DNA of 44,872 bases. Origin: an uncultured Eubacteriales bacterium (GTDB taxonomy: Bacteria; Bacillota; Clostridia; Oscillospirales; Oscillospiraceae). A model generated the notes under the pieces. It ran no database searches and was not told where the DNA came from. It was given only the letters and a program-made list of their open reading frames with translations. Both the position numbers and the translations under genes were made by a program. Of this stretch, positions 8,585 to 15,913 are shown in pieces. Numbering within the stretch: position 1 is the first letter of the stretch; the number at the start of each line of letters is the position of its first letter. The stretch is from assembly GCA_949283375.1 (NCBI GenBank), contig CASDSM010000007.1, positions 1 through 44,872 of the forward strand, written 5' to 3'.

Positions 8585-9799
8585 TTACGCAGAGGCCGTG
8601 GCTGCGCCGACATCCTTCACCAGCAGGTAGGCAGCCTCCAGACCGCTGATGTCCAGCAGCAGGAAGGAGGTGTTGTCCTCCGCCCGGCCGTCGGCGTACT
8701 GGACCAGCTTGAACACCCGCTGGTCCTCCAGGAACTTGACGCTGTCGTCGTAGACGATGGCCCCGTTCCGGCTGGCGTTGCCCAGGCAGAGGAGATACTC
8801 CTTGGGCAGGCCCAGGATGGCCTTGCCCTCCTCCACAAAGTTGGACACCACCGCATCGGTGGGGAAGGGGAAGACATTGCTGGTGTAGGTCCCCTGGGCG
8901 GTGAGGACGGTGGTGGCGGGCATGACCTTGTTCAGATAGTCGGTGAGGGAGACCACCAGGCAGACCCGGTCGAAGAGGCGGGGCTTGCCATTCTCATCCT
9001 TGGCCAGCCGGGCCACCAGGGGGCCGTAGGAGGCGGGGGCGAAGCTGGTGCAGGGCACGGGGGTCTTCTGCTTCCAGCCGGATTCGGTGTTGTAGCTGGT
9101 GGAGCCCAGATCCCGGTCCATCCCCACCGGCTGGTCCTTGCCGGTGCCGCAGATCACGGCGGCCTCCAGGGCACAGGAGTAGGCCTCATAGAGGCAGGTA
9201 CGGATGTACTGGTCCAGCCAGACGGGGCCCAGATCCAGCATCCCCAGGGAGATCACCGCATAGCAGGAGAGCTTGTTCTGCTTGATGTCCACCTCCTCAA
9301 AGGCGGAGGTGATCTCCTGGGTCACGGCGGCGGTGATGGCGCCCCAGGCCGCCTTCTGGACGTTGTGCTTGTTGCGGATCCAGCGGGTGAGGTAGCCCAC
9401 CTGCTGGGTGGTGATGAGGGAGAGGAGGGGATGCTCGCTCTCCAGCCGGCGGAAAACGTCGGTGAGGATGGTGGTGGGCATGATGCCCTCCTCCGCGTCG
9501 CTGCCGATGATCTCGGCAAAGGCCTGCTTGGGGCTGGGGGCTCTCATGGCGTCGATGACCCGCTGATACCAGCGGGTCTCGGCAGAGGTGAGGACCCGGT
9601 AGCCCCGGCTCTGGAGGATGGAGTCATCCTGGGTCCGCTGGTACGCCGCCATATCCTGCTGGATGGTCTGGGCGGCCTGGTTGGCGATGCCCTCGCAGAG
9701 GGTCCGCCAGCCCTGCTCGATGAGGGCGGGATCGTTGGACTCCAGGGCCTGGCGCATCTGCCGGGCGGCGTCGCTGGTGGTGAGCATGGTGACAGGCAT
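8585..9799 (-). CDS. HK97-fold major capsid protein
   Basis: 404 residues from ATG 9799, which has AGGAG ten bases upstream. ATG 9808 (ATGA overlap with the protease stop) is also possible but has the Shine-Dalgarno only one base away. The protein has a helical N-terminal delta-like region (about 1-100), then the HK97-type body with IMPTTILTDVFRRLESEHPLL, the WGAITAAVTQEIT segment and a C-terminal part with LCLGNASRNGAIVYDD. It follows the portal and ClpP-like protease genes. The delta region is presumably cut off by that protease during head maturation. Confidence 0.88.
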   Translation of the reverse strand: MPVTMLTTSDAARQMRQALESNDPALIEQGWRTLCEGIANQAAQTIQQDMAAYQRTQDDSILQSRGYRVLTSAETRWYQRVIDAMRAPSPKQAFAEIIGSDAEEGIMPTTILTDVFRRLESEHPLLSLITTQQVGYLTRWIRNKHNVQKAAWGAITAAVTQEITSAFEEVDIKQNKLSCYAVISLGMLDLGPVWLDQYIRTCLYEAYSCALEAAVICGTGKDQPVGMDRDLGSTSYNTESGWKQKTPVPCTSFAPASYGPLVARLAKDENGKPRLFDRVCLVVSLTDYLNKVMPATTVLTAQGTYTSNVFPFPTDAVVSNFVEEGKAILGLPKEYLLCLGNASRNGAIVYDDSVKFLEDQRVFKLVQYADGRAEDNTSFLLLDISGLEAAYLLVKDVGAATASA

Positions 9800-9804
9800 A
9801 GGTA

Positions 9805-10515
9805 TCATTCTCCTTCCATTTGTTTCAGGGCGCAGATCAGCGCCTGGGTGTACGGTTTGGGCCGGGGTGCCGGAGGGGGCGGGGCCTGCCGGGCGGCAGG
9901 GCTGGCGGTCAGCTTGTCATAGGCCATCTGCCGGGCGGACTGGGCGGGGCGCCGGGTGGAAAAGCTCTCCGCCACCTGGGTGGCAAAGCCCCACTCCACC
10001 GCCTCCGCCGGGCCAAGGAAGCGCTCCTCGGCCATCAGGGCCCGCAGCTCCTCCTCGGTCCGCCCCTCGCCGATCCGGGTCAGATAGGCCGAAACCGACT
10101 GGTCGTTGATGGTGTCCAGGTTGTCCGCCTGGGCCCGCAGCTCCTGGGCGTTGCCGCAGGCGGAGGACCAGGCGGGATGGACCAGCAGGACGGAGCAGGC
10201 GGCCATCACCCGCCGGTCCCCCGCCATAAAGATGACGCTGGCGGCGGAGCAGGCAACGCCGTCCACATAGGTGGTCACCTGGGCGGGGTGGTGGAGCAGG
10301 GTGTTGAGGATGGCCAGGGCCTCCGCCACCTCGCCGCCGTAGCTGTTGATGTGCACGCGGATGGTGTCCACGTCCAGCCCGGCGATCTGGTGCTGGAGGT
10401 TATAGCTGCTCACGTCGCTCTCCAGATAGGGCCAGGAGGTGATGTCTCCAAAGATGGTCACCTCCGCCCGGCGGTCCTGGACGGCCAGGGCGTAATAGGG
10501 TTTTCTCTCGCTCAC
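9805..10515 (-). CDS. ClpP-like prohead maturation protease
   Basis: 236 residues from GTG 10515 (AAGGAGG nine bases upstream). It has the ClpP/SppA fold signatures: INSYGGEV for the oxyanion region, catalytic Ser90 in GVACSAAS, His113 in LVHPAW, and an Asp at 134 or 138 in DNLDTIND. These phage ClpP relatives digest scaffold and capsid delta domains inside the prohead. Its place between portal and capsid genes is the standard one. The C-terminal 50 residues are Pro/Ala-rich and may serve as scaffold or linker (inference). Confidence 0.88.
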   Translation of the reverse strand: MSERKPYYALAVQDRRAEVTIFGDITSWPYLESDVSSYNLQHQIAGLDVDTIRVHINSYGGEVAEALAILNTLLHHPAQVTTYVDGVACSAASVIFMAGDRRVMAACSVLLVHPAWSSACGNAQELRAQADNLDTINDQSVSAYLTRIGEGRTEEELRALMAEERFLGPAEAVEWGFATQVAESFSTRRPAQSARQMAYDKLTASPAARQAPPPPAPRPKPYTQALICALKQMEGE

Positions 10516-10520
10516 ATTGG

Positions 10521-11687
10521 TTATCCTCCTTCCAGCGGGTCAGCGCCGTCCGCCACCCCGCCGTAGTTTTTCGTCAGATAGTGCCGCTGGCTCCAGTCGG
10601 TGTTCAGTTCCGGCAGATTGCAGCGGCGGCGGACCTCATCGATGCAGCAGAGGCCGGAGGAGATCAGCTTGTCCAGCTTTTCCGCCATGGACACCAGGTC
10701 CACATGGAGCAGGGCGCTGGTGTCCACATTGGCCCGGCAGCCGCCATAAACCACCTGATCCTGGGTAAAGGTCTTGCGGGTGATCTCGTTGGAGATCTGG
10801 CGGGCCAGGGGGTCAATGGCAAAGGTCAGCGCCTGGCTCACCACCTGGTCCACGTTGTTCATATTCCCGGAGAGCAGGCTCTCCGGCAGGTGGAGGGCGG
10901 AGGCCACCATGCTGTACACGTCCCGGCGCAGGGCCAGCAGGTCGTTGGCGCTGCCGCTCCCGGAGGAGAGGCGGGTCAACGTCTCGTCCCGGTTCAGGGG
11001 CATCACTGCGTCCCGGGCCTGGACAAAGTCGCTGGCGGCCTTTTTCAGCATGGCCTTGGCCTTCTCCTGCTCTTCAATGGTGCCGCTGGGGCGGTAGGGA
11101 CGGGTCAGGGCGTATTTCTCGCCTCCGGCCCGCTTGCTGGCGGAGCTGGCCGAGGCCAGCAGCTCGCTGTAGTCTAAAAACATCCCGTCCACCAGCCGCT
11201 TCACGTTCCGGTCCCCCTGGGTGAGGTAGTAGCAATCCCCAGCGCGGAAGGTCCGGTGGATCTGCAGCGTACCGATGGAGATGTTCACGAACCGGTTGCC
11301 CAGCAGGGGGTATTCGTCCACCTGGAAGGCGTCCGCCACATAGAGCTGCCCGGCCAGGGGGACGGCCAGGGCGTGGCCGTCGTAATAGAGATTGGTGACC
11401 AGCTGACTCTTCCAGTCCGCCCCGGACTGGTTGGCGTTGGGGGACACGTTCAGGCGGTACCAGTTGCCGTCCCGCACCGGCTTGTCCCCCTGGAAGATCT
11501 GGATCTCACAGCTGGAGATCAGGTCGGCCATCAGGCCCACCGCCGTCCACAGGGCCAGCTCCTTCAGATAGCTCTGCCGGACTGCCTCCTGGGCCAGGTG
11601 GTCCCCGGCCGTTCCGGCAGGGGTCATCTCCGCCCCCAGCAGCCGGTTTTTCAGCCAGGAGAAAAAGCCGCCCTCTTCCACAAACAT
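10521..11687 (-). CDS. Phage portal protein (HK97 family)
   Basis: 388 residues from ATG 11687, eight bases after GGAGG; the upstream ATG 11693 is only two bases from it. Portal features include AVGLMADLISSCEIQIF near the start, the Asn-rich WYRLNVSPNANQSGADWKS stretch, a long helical middle with EEQEKAKAMLKKAASDFVQ, and the LHLPESLLSGNMNN and AIDPLARQISNEIT segments. It forms the dodecameric DNA gate of the head and binds the terminase. Its stop lies within the Shine-Dalgarno of the protease gene. Confidence 0.88.
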   Translation of the reverse strand: MFVEEGGFFSWLKNRLLGAEMTPAGTAGDHLAQEAVRQSYLKELALWTAVGLMADLISSCEIQIFQGDKPVRDGNWYRLNVSPNANQSGADWKSQLVTNLYYDGHALAVPLAGQLYVADAFQVDEYPLLGNRFVNISIGTLQIHRTFRAGDCYYLTQGDRNVKRLVDGMFLDYSELLASASSASKRAGGEKYALTRPYRPSGTIEEQEKAKAMLKKAASDFVQARDAVMPLNRDETLTRLSSGSGSANDLLALRRDVYSMVASALHLPESLLSGNMNNVDQVVSQALTFAIDPLARQISNEITRKTFTQDQVVYGGCRANVDTSALLHVDLVSMAEKLDKLISSGLCCIDEVRRRCNLPELNTDWSQRHYLTKNYGGVADGADPLEGG

Positions 11688-11712
11688 AAGCATCACCTCC
11701 TTGTCAGTGATA

Positions 11713-11738
11713 GAAATCCGCAACCGGTTTCGGATTTC
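11713..11738. repeat. Palindrome of the CCGCAACCGGTTGCGG family
   Basis: A 26-bp dyad between TerL and portal with arms GAAATCCG and CGGATTTC around an AACCGGTT core; one base pair departs from symmetry. No U run follows on either strand, so it does not look like a terminator. Confidence 0.6.
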
Positions 11739-13394
11739 TCAAAAGACCCACACCTCATAGTCCTGACCTGCCGGGGCGGAGGCGCCCTCCAGCTCGTCGA
11801 GCAGGGTCATCGCGTGGGCCAGGGCCATAAAGCCGTCCGTCTTGCGGTAGTGGGGCTCGATCTTGCCGTAGGTGGAGTTCACCCCCTGGGTCACCACCTT
11901 GGTGTTGTTGGCATACCAGCGCAGAATGGGGAGGTCACCCCACACAAACCGCCGGCGCACAAAGGCGGAGTTGATGACCGGATGGGCACGCATCAGGTCG
12001 GAGGGCCGGGTTAGCTTGATTTTCCGACCGGTCTCCCCGCCGAAGCCCGCCTGGGCCAGCGCGTAACGCATGAGCGCGTAGCGGTAGTTGTCGATGGCGA
12101 GGGCGCGGATGTCGTATACCTGCCCCTGCCGGGCAAACCAACCCGCTACCCGCTCCGGCGGAATCTCCGGTCCGTCTACAAATTCCAGGTCCCCACGCCG
12201 CTCCCACTCGTCCAGCGGGGCCTTGATGCCCGCCAGGTCCCGGCCCGACCGGCAGACAAAGGTGTGCTGCAGCACCGCCAGCTCCTCCCTGACGGAGAAG
12301 AGCAGGACGCAGGCGACAAAGTCGTTGGTCTTGGCGTAGTCCAGCGCGCCGATGCAGGGGAGGCCCTCCAGATCGGGGAGAGGCCGGTTGGTGGCCAGGA
12401 TGTCCTCCCAGCTCGCCACCTCGATCTCGTGGTTTCCCACCGGGCGGTTCATCCGTTTCGCCATAAACTCCGGGAAATACTCCGGGGTGTAGGGCATATC
12501 CGTGACTTCCTTTTCGATCTGCGCCCGGAGGGTGGGAAACCAGGGCAGGGAGGGGATGGCTTTTACCCAGTTTTCCGGGTCCTTCCACTCCTCATCGCTC
12601 TCAATGCGGCAGATAAAGGGGAATACCCGGTTCTGGGGGTTATACTGGGCGAGGATGTCCTCATTCTGGTCCATCTGCCGGTCAAAGACCGCCCCCCGGA
12701 CGTGGCCAAAGGTGGAGATGGAGATCACTCTGCCGTCCGCCCGCTTGCCCAGGCCGGATTTCAGGGTGTTGATGTTGCCAAAATCCAGGTATTCGTGGAT
12801 CTCGTCCAGGATGATGCAGCCGGTCCGCTTGGAGTCCTTGCCCCGCTTGCTGCTGGTGTTGTAGGTCAGCTTGCTCCGGGTGGCCTTTCCCATGATCTGC
12901 GTCAAGGTGGCGGAGAAATGGGCGTTCAGCGCCCGGGCCAGGGCCGGATCGTGGGGCTTGGTGATCAGGTCGTGGACGTCCAGAAAGGAGGTCTTCACCT
13001 GGCCCTCGCTGTTGGCCAGCAGGTCCACGTCGTAGCCCGGTATCCCGTGGTAGGGGCTGAGAAAGTAGAGGCAGAGAAAGTCGATAAACCCGTTTTTCCC
13101 CGAGCCCCGGCCCAGCAGCACCCGGATATCGGTGAAATAGATGCGCCCGGTCGCCCGGAACCGCACCCCCGCAATGACAGCGAAGAGAAACACCTCCCAG
13201 GGCAGCAGCCGAAAGGGGAAATATTTTTGCAGCTCCAACCCCTGGGCAATGCGCGCCTCGTCCACATACACGTCCGGCCGGGCCAGGACGGGGAGGAGGA
13301 CGTTGGAGATCATCCGCTCCTGGTCCCCGCAGTGCCGGACCTTGCCGCTCAGGATCAGGTCCAGATAGCCGTCCAGGTACTGGCAGCCGGTCAC
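11739..13394 (-). CDS. Terminase large subunit
   Basis: 551 residues from GTG 13394, which overlaps the TerS stop as GTGA; the longer frame upstream is not needed. The packaging ATPase domain has a Walker A-like LLGRGSGKNG (93-102) and Walker B CIILDE (193-198) followed by IHEY. The C-terminal nuclease begins with GALDYAKTNDFVA, whose Asp is a metal ligand, with later acidic residues such as LAIDNYRY. It belongs to the HK97-type TerL group. With TerS and the HNH protein it cuts and packages DNA. Confidence 0.92.
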   Translation of the reverse strand: MTGCQYLDGYLDLILSGKVRHCGDQERMISNVLLPVLARPDVYVDEARIAQGLELQKYFPFRLLPWEVFLFAVIAGVRFRATGRIYFTDIRVLLGRGSGKNGFIDFLCLYFLSPYHGIPGYDVDLLANSEGQVKTSFLDVHDLITKPHDPALARALNAHFSATLTQIMGKATRSKLTYNTSSKRGKDSKRTGCIILDEIHEYLDFGNINTLKSGLGKRADGRVISISTFGHVRGAVFDRQMDQNEDILAQYNPQNRVFPFICRIESDEEWKDPENWVKAIPSLPWFPTLRAQIEKEVTDMPYTPEYFPEFMAKRMNRPVGNHEIEVASWEDILATNRPLPDLEGLPCIGALDYAKTNDFVACVLLFSVREELAVLQHTFVCRSGRDLAGIKAPLDEWERRGDLEFVDGPEIPPERVAGWFARQGQVYDIRALAIDNYRYALMRYALAQAGFGGETGRKIKLTRPSDLMRAHPVINSAFVRRRFVWGDLPILRWYANNTKVVTQGVNSTYGKIEPHYRKTDGFMALAHAMTLLDELEGASAPAGQDYEVWVF

Positions 13395-13687
13395 AGGGCG
13401 GGCAGGGCGGCCCCGTCGGTCAGATCGGGCCGGGAGAGGCCCAGCTTGTCCAGAATCTGGAGCTGCTGGGAGGAGAGCTGCCGCCACTCACGGCTGGCCT
13501 CGATGTAGCCCCGGGCGGCGGGGTCCGGCATCTCCGCCAGGGTCCCCTCCAGCCGCTTCATCCGGTCGTAGGCCGCCATGTAGACCGCCACCTGCTCCCG
13601 GAGATACCGGGGGATGGGGTCATACCGGCCCGCCAGCTGGGCCATGATGGAGTCCTGGACCTGTTTCCGCACGCTTTTCACTGCCAC
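13391..13687 (-). CDS. Terminase small subunit
   Basis: 98 residues from GTG 13687 with AGGAGG upstream. An N-terminal helical pair with VRKQVQDSIMAQLAG, a central YMAAYDRMKRLEGTL helix and the YIEASREWRQLSSQQLQILDKLGLSR segment resemble P27-type small terminases that recognise the packaging site. It overlaps TerL and precedes it, the usual pair. Confidence 0.8.
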   Translation of the reverse strand: MAVKSVRKQVQDSIMAQLAGRYDPIPRYLREQVAVYMAAYDRMKRLEGTLAEMPDPAARGYIEASREWRQLSSQQLQILDKLGLSRPDLTDGAALPAL

Positions 13688-13869
13688 TGCGCCACCTCCT
13701 CCCCGTTTCCTCCGGGCCGCGGCCCGGAATTTTCATGCGCGAGCGTGTACTCTGATTTCCCCCTATAGTCCCCCGCGCCGCGCCTTCCGGCGGGGCCTCG
13801 TCCCGGTATGCTGGGCCCCTGTTCCGTTGCAAGGCATCCCCACCCGAAGGGGGTTTGGGGGGTGGGGGG
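13688..13869. other. Noncoding gap between HNH and terS genes; candidate packaging (cos) site
   Basis: This 182-bp gap lies in a tightly packed operon and is very GC-rich, with short dyads and G runs. In HK97-like phages with an HNH gene next to terS the cos site lies here. I cannot see the exact cut site, so this is inference from context. Confidence 0.3.
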
Positions 13870-14256
13870 TCACCAGCGTTCCGGCGTCAGCGGCGGGGTC
13901 TCCGGCGCGGGGCGCTCCCCGTAGCCAAAGCGGCTGTGCCGCCGGTTGTGGCAGTCCTCGCAGAGCGCCCAGAGCTGCCGGTGCTTCTTGCCGTGCTTGT
14001 CCAGCCAGTACAGCGACAGCGCCAGCTCAGGATAGCGCCTGACCTCCCGGTCGTGGTGGACGGTGGTGGCCGGGCGGAGGACCGACGGCGACTTGGCCCG
14101 GCAGTCCTCGCACTCGCCGTGCGCGGCGGCGAGCACCTCGGCGCGCAGGGCGCGGAACTCCGGCGTCTGGTAAAAACGGTAGAGCCGTCCCTCCCGCACC
14201 AGCTCCGGGATCCAGCGGCGCAGGGACTCCGGCGTCAGGTATTCCGGCCGTCCCAT
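13870..14256 (-). CDS. Phage HNH endonuclease
   Basis: 128 residues, ATG 14256 with GGAGG eight bases upstream. The HNH motif is complete: two Cys in CEDCRA, TTVHHD for the His pair, and LWALCEDCHNRRH with the second CxxC and the final His. This zinc-stabilised nuclease sits directly upstream of terS and terL. In HK97 and related phages such HNH proteins work with terminase for cos cleavage. It is the first gene after the terminator at 14,283-14,337. Confidence 0.9.
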   Translation of the reverse strand: MGRPEYLTPESLRRWIPELVREGRLYRFYQTPEFRALRAEVLAAAHGECEDCRAKSPSVLRPATTVHHDREVRRYPELALSLYWLDKHGKKHRQLWALCEDCHNRRHSRFGYGERPAPETPPLTPERW

Positions 14257-14282
14257 GGGCTATCACCTCCGTGGTATGACGG

Positions 14283-14337
14283 CAAAAGAAAAAGAGCCAA
14301 TCGACTTTCACAACGCTTTGTGAAAATCAATTGACTC
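14283..14337 (-). terminator. Intrinsic terminator between the early and late operons
   Basis: On the minus strand a 20-bp stem (14337-14318 with 14313-14294, three G.U pairs, four-base loop) is followed by UUUUUCUUUU (14293-14284). The stop codon of the zinc-ribbon gene lies inside the stem. It would block read-through into the HNH and terminase genes unless overridden. Confidence 0.85.
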
Positions 14338-14542
14338 TGGACTCCAGGCCTCTGGTCTGCTGAATATCGAATTTTTGCGGCTGTTTTCCGGTCGGACATC
14401 CGGACCACGGACAGATGAGAGAGACATCTTTCGCCGGGCCGAAGAACCGAACCTTGGCGAACGGATGCCCGCAGTGGGGACACCGGACGACGCCTTTCTG
14501 GTCTGCCTGTATTGTAACACATTCGGCGGGAATGTTCAACAA
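14327..14542 (-). CDS. Small zinc-ribbon protein
   Basis: 71 residues from TTG 14542, seven bases after AGAGGTG. Cysteines occur as CPHC and CPWSGC about 20 residues apart, with basic and aromatic residues between, a plan similar to Com-type zinc-finger regulators of phage translation and other small phage zinc ribbons. Its TGA is part of the terminator stem. It is the last gene before the late operon, so a role in switching to late expression is possible but unproven. Confidence 0.62.
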   Translation of the reverse strand: MLNIPAECVTIQADQKGVVRCPHCGHPFAKVRFFGPAKDVSLICPWSGCPTGKQPQKFDIQQTRGLESRVN

Positions 14543-14601
14543 CTTTCGTCACCTCTTTACAGAGAGTATACACTATTTCAAGCTCTAAAGGATAGGGGAG
14601 G

Positions 14602-15339
14602 TTACAATTTCAGAAAATCCTTCGGGTGGGGCCCGTCCCCCTCCGTCCGGTAGTATTTCAGGAAAATGTACTCTCCGTATTCATTTTTGATTTCCCTCCG
14701 GTCGATGCTGTAGCAGCCCGGCGGGAGGACCAGAGACCGGGAATCCGGCACCCGGCAGCTCTCCACGCTGGGCCGGGCCAGCCCCAGGGACGGAATCCAC
14801 CCCCGGTCCCCCACCTCCGGCCGCTCCTTGGTGAGGTAGCGGGAGAGCTCCGCCACCTCCGAAAAAGACCGGAGGATGGGACGGACGGTGACCGGGCCGC
14901 AGCCCCAGGCCTGCTCGATCTGCCAGGCGGCCAGCTCCAGCATGCCGCCGGTGCCGCCCAGGATGGCGTGGATGTGCCAGCGACCCTCGCCGTGCCGGTG
15001 CTCCGGCACATAGATGTAGCGCAGGTCGGGCCAGCCGCCATCTCTCAGCCGGGCGCGCAACCGACGCCAGTCCCGGAGGACCTCCCGGCGGACAGAGGGG
15101 AGATGTGCGGGGTCGTACTCAAAGGTACAGTAGTAGTCCCCCGGTCCGAAGTTGGAGAACACCAGCCCCTCAAACTTCTGGGCGGAGGTCCGCCGGTTGA
15201 TCCGGCTGCGCCCCTCGCTGGCCGCCCTGGCCTTCTCCCGCCGGAGATAGGGGCTGTCGGTGCTCCGGTACCGCGGCACCGTGTACAGGCAGGCGGTCAC
15301 CAGGCGGCCCGCGGTGATGGTTTTTAATTGTTTTGCCAC
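14602..15339 (-). CDS. HUH-family rolling-circle replication initiator-like protein
   Basis: 245 residues. It has the two hallmarks of HUH nucleases: HIH at 122-124 (RWHIHAIL) as metal ligands, and Tyr168 with Lys171 in LSRYLTKE as the single-Tyr catalytic motif. The region CTFEYDP is the likely motif 1. This is the ORF2/G2P-type replication-associated domain. It normally nicks one DNA strand and stays linked to the 5' end. Here it is the penultimate gene of the early operon of a tailed prophage that also has its own theta-type origin, initiator and DnaB. Its task in this phage is unknown. Confidence 0.82.
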   Translation of the reverse strand: MAKQLKTITAGRLVTACLYTVPRYRSTDSPYLRREKARAASEGRSRINRRTSAQKFEGLVFSNFGPGDYYCTFEYDPAHLPSVRREVLRDWRRLRARLRDGGWPDLRYIYVPEHRHGEGRWHIHAILGGTGGMLELAAWQIEQAWGCGPVTVRPILRSFSEVAELSRYLTKERPEVGDRGWIPSLGLARPSVESCRVPDSRSLVLPPGCYSIDRREIKNEYGEYIFLKYYRTEGDGPHPKDFLKL

Positions 15340-15343
15340 ACAG

Positions 15344-15544
15344 TCACTCCTTCATGCCCCCAGCCTCGCCGGGCTGGGGGCTTTGCGTTTTGCAGGTCTC
15401 GCGCCGCCCGGTGAGGGCGGCCCACACCCGGCGGAACCAGTCCTGATACACCGGGCACTTGCGCCAGCCGCCCTGTTCGCACCGTGGTCGGAGGCGCGGG
15501 CAGGTGTCGCAGGGAGACTTTAGCGGACGGTTATCAGTCGGCAT
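15344..15544 (-). CDS. Small cysteine-rich phage protein
   Basis: 66 residues, ATG 15544 with GGAGG upstream, overlapping the previous tiny gene by 11 bases. The N-terminal half carries CDTC, then CEQGGWRKCPVY, a four-Cys pattern that could bind zinc. No family recognised. It lies four bases upstream of the HUH gene. Confidence 0.6.
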   Translation of the reverse strand: MPTDNRPLKSPCDTCPRLRPRCEQGGWRKCPVYQDWFRRVWAALTGRRETCKTQSPQPGEAGGMKE

Positions 15545-15674
15545 GATGGCCCTCCTCCCTCTCCCGCCGTCTCCGCTCCAGCTCCTCCATCCGCCGGTCG
15601 GCCTCTCCGGCCACTACACAGCAGCAGTAGAGGAGGATGATGATGGAGGCCAGGGTTACAATCAGGATTGTCAC
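15534..15674 (-). CDS. Tiny single-pass membrane protein (46 aa)
   Basis: GTG 15674 lies seven bases after AAGGAGG and overlaps the preceding stop as GTGA. The product has an N-terminal hydrophobic helix (ILIVTLASIIILLYCCCVVA) and a highly charged tail rich in Arg and Glu that ends GHHAD. The start of the 66-residue gene lies inside its end. Function unknown; possible holin-like or replication-membrane role is speculation. Confidence 0.6.
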   Translation of the reverse strand: MTILIVTLASIIILLYCCCVVAGEADRRMEELERRRREREEGHHAD

Positions 15675-15811
15675 GGCCAATCCTCCTTTCCATCCCACCC
15701 TGTTTTCGAGGTGAGATCATGCTCCTTGCCGGCATCCTCGCGCGACAGACGGATGAGGAGCGCGAGTCCGGCCACGGCGATGATGATCGCGAGGACGATG
15801 AGATAAATCAT
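15671..15811 (-). CDS. Tiny single-pass membrane protein (46 aa)
   Basis: ATG 15811 to TGA 15671. The first 22 residues form a membrane helix (IYLIVLAIIIAVAGLALLI) followed by a charged tail. The start overlaps the previous stop as ATGA and the stop overlaps the next start as GTGA, which argues for a real, translationally coupled gene. The 3' end carries the Shine-Dalgarno of its neighbour. No family recognised. Confidence 0.6.
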   Translation of the reverse strand: MIYLIVLAIIIAVAGLALLIRLSREDAGKEHDLTSKTGWDGKEDWP

Positions 15812-15912
15812 GCGGTGGGACCCGGCGTGTCCACTGAGGCGTCGTCTCCCGCCGGGACAGCATGCTGGTCGTTGAGGACAGGAATCGCAGAGAGGATAAA
15901 GATAATTGTCAT
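15808..15912 (-). CDS. Tiny protein with hydrophobic N-terminus (34 aa)
   Basis: ATG 15912 lies one base after the stop of the DUF3102 gene, with GGAGG 12 bases upstream. The product starts TIIFILSAIPVL and continues with an acidic, Pro-rich tail. Its TGA overlaps the next ATG as ATGA. Evidence is the tight coupling on both sides; too short for more. Confidence 0.45.
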   Translation of the reverse strand: MTIIFILSAIPVLNDQHAVPAGDDASVDTPGPTA

Positions 15913-15913
15913 G

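Noticed and set aside
14235-14573. 112-codon and 70-codon minus frames overlapping the zinc-ribbon gene
   Set aside because: They run across the terminator or lack the Cys pattern and ribosome site; the 71-residue frame has both CxxC-type motifs and a Shine-Dalgarno.
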